DNA of 53,239 bases from Saccharothrix coeruleofusca (GTDB taxonomy: Bacteria; Actinomycetota; Actinomycetes; Mycobacteriales; Pseudonocardiaceae). Positions 52,404 through 53,239 of the stretch are shown here, piece by piece; the first letter of the stretch is position 1; each line of letters opens with the position of its first letter. The stretch is from positions 250,435-303,673 of the forward strand of contig NZ_BMRG01000006.1 in NCBI RefSeq assembly GCF_014648515.1, in the 5' to 3' direction. Below the pieces are notes generated by a model. That model did no database searches and was not told the origin of the DNA. It saw only the letters and a list, made by a program, of their open reading frames with translations. The translations under genes were made by a program, and so were the position numbers.

Positions 52404-53083
52404 CCGGCCCGCGCGTGGTGGTCGCCGACGACCAGGCGCTGGTGCGCACCGGCTTCCGGATGATCCTCGCCGCCGACGGCATCGACGTGGTCGCCGAGGC
52501 CGCGACCGGTGCCGAGGCCGTCGAGGCGGTCCGCCGCACCCGGCCGGACGTGGTGCTGATGGACGTGCGGATGCCCGAGCTGGACGGCCTCGAGGCGACC
52601 CGGCGCGTGCTGACCGGGGCGGCGGACGACCCGAAGGTGATCATCCTGACCACGTTCGACCTCGACCACTACGTCTACGCCGCGCTGACCGCCGGGGCCA
52701 GCGGCTTCCTGCTCAAGGACGTCAGCCCCGAGCAGCTGGTCGCGGCGGTCCGGCTGGTCCGCTCCGGCGACGCCCTGCTGGCCCCCACCATCACCCGCAG
52801 GCTGGTCGAGCGGTTCGCCCGGCGGAACGAGGACGCGCCCCCGGTGCACCGGGACCTGTCCTCGCTGACCCCGCGCGAGCTGGAGGTGCTGCGCCTGCTG
52901 GCGCGCGGGCTGAGCAACCTCGAACTGGCCAAGCGGTTGCACCTGTCCGAGGCGACCGTGAAGACCCACGTGGCCCGCGTCCTGGCCAAGCTCGGCCTGC
53001 GCGACCGCGTCCAGGCCGTCGTCGTCGCCTATGAGACCGGCCTGGTCACCCCGCGAGTCGAACCTCCGGACACCGTGAACTGA
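52400..53083 (+). CDS. NarL/FixJ-family response regulator
   Basis: A 227-residue regulator. Receiver: VVVADDQALVRTG, phospho-Asp VVLMDVRMPELDG, switch VIILTTFD and Lys FLLKDVSP. LuxR-type HTH: LTPRELEVLRLLARGLSNLELAKRLHLSEATVKTHVARVLAKLGLRDR, complete. GTG overlaps the kinase stop (GTGA). The normal end of such proteins is near AVVVAYETGLV; the extra TPRVEPPDTVN and the TGA are supplied by family-2 repeats. Confidence 0.94.
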   Translation: MTGPRVVVADDQALVRTGFRMILAADGIDVVAEAATGAEAVEAVRRTRPDVVLMDVRMPELDGLEATRRVLTGAADDPKVIILTTFDLDHYVYAALTAGASGFLLKDVSPEQLVAAVRLVRSGDALLAPTITRRLVERFARRNEDAPPVHRDLSSLTPRELEVLRLLARGLSNLELAKRLHLSEATVKTHVARVLAKLGLRDRVQAVVVAYETGLVTPRVEPPDTVN

Positions 53084-53115
53084 GCGTTCAGGCACGGTGA
53101 ACTGAGCGTTGGAGG
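53052..53115 (+). repeat. Family-2 repeats with a 23-bp direct repeat
   Basis: CGCGAGTCGAACCTCCGG (53052-53069) is followed by two near-copies, ACCGTGAACTGAGCGTTCAGG and ACGGTGAACTGAGCGTTGGAGG, one after the other. The first provides the stop of the response regulator gene. Confidence 0.65.
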
Positions 53116-53125
53116 ATTTAAAAGC

Positions 53126-53239
53126 GCGCTCGCCGCGCGGCAGGTCGCCAAGGACGGCGGGTCGCCCCCCTGGTGCGTGGGCAAGTACTACCCGACGGGG
53201 TTGGCAGGGCCGGTAACTACTACCCGAGGCACGGAAGCG
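53126..53239 (-). repeat. Composite intergenic element, copy f (inverted relative to copy c, cut by window end)
   Basis: The 33 bp at 53126-53158 equal the reverse complement of 33971-34003. CCCCCCTGGTGCGTGGGC follows, then two exact forward family-1 units at 53183-53194 and 53215-53226 (32 bp apart) and GAGGCACGGAAGCG, matching the start of copy c. The element may continue beyond the edge. Confidence 0.88.

Overview
The window is very GC-rich DNA with actinobacterial gene style: many GTG starts, overlapping start/stop codons, F420 chemistry, and a block that matches the order of Mycobacterium tuberculosis panB to cobD. The style suggests a filamentous member of the Pseudonocardiaceae such as Actinosynnema, Saccharothrix or Lentzea. 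That assignment is inference; no 16S or other marker is present. I count 48 protein genes (one cut by the left edge, one doubtful), the RNase P RNA gene, and several families of intergenic repeats.

Layout. 0-17.4 kb is mixed housekeeping: a truncated unknown, a DoxX-like protein, an M20 dipeptidase and K+ channel pair, an XRE-cupin regulator divergent from a methyltransferase with a perfect operator between them, an OmpR-type two-component pair, two paralogous zinc metallopeptidases, a DUF2207 membrane protein, an M16 protease pair with NudC, a ROK regulator and an enoyl-CoA hydratase. 17.6-24.3 kb is a three-gene SMC-like defence cassette (TIGR02680, TIGR02678, TIGR02677; Wadjet type III-like) whose fourth gene, the JetD-type nuclease, is absent. 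24.3-33.6 kb holds cobD, a four-gene minus-strand operon (LMW-PTP, fructosamine kinase, DUF1349, SURF1), a polyprenyl synthetase and the cobC-Nif3-zinc ribbon-RNase H/phosphatase operon. 34.0-35.3 kb has an FMN reductase and rnpB. 35.3-43.8 kb has an RHH (ParB-like) gene and a seven-gene chromosomal type IV secretion-like operon with a VirB4 ATPase, a VirB6-like channel, a VirB8/TcpC-like protein and a two-domain wall hydrolase, but no coupling protein or relaxase. 43.9-53.1 kb has an RNB nuclease, an F420:NADPH oxidoreductase, a cytoplasmic BtuF-like protein, prolyl aminopeptidase, PanB, a VOC protein, an SDR/HTH divergent pair and a NarL-type two-component pair.

The most unusual signal is not a gene. 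Six intergenic sites carry copies of a 12-mer, AASTACTACCCG. In the three complete sites four copies (two forward, two reversed) sit 32 bp apart start to start (31 bp at the centre of two of them), an A-B-B'-A' array of about 107 bp. All six sites are at gene 3' ends, and twice the repeat itself supplies the last residues of a protein (ASTTR) and once its stop codon. A second family (CGCGAGTCGAACGCTCAGG and variants) behaves the same way, and the two families combine into a longer element found near 33.9 kb and, inverted, at 53.1 kb.

Many first genes of transcripts have a -10-like TAnnnT or CAnnnT hexamer 6-8 nt before the start codon, so leaderless mRNAs are probably common here. Working links between genes: CobC makes the aminopropanol phosphate that CobD attaches; the three Jet proteins form one complex; the T4SS genes build one envelope apparatus; and the divergent or overlapping regulator pairs probably control their neighbours.
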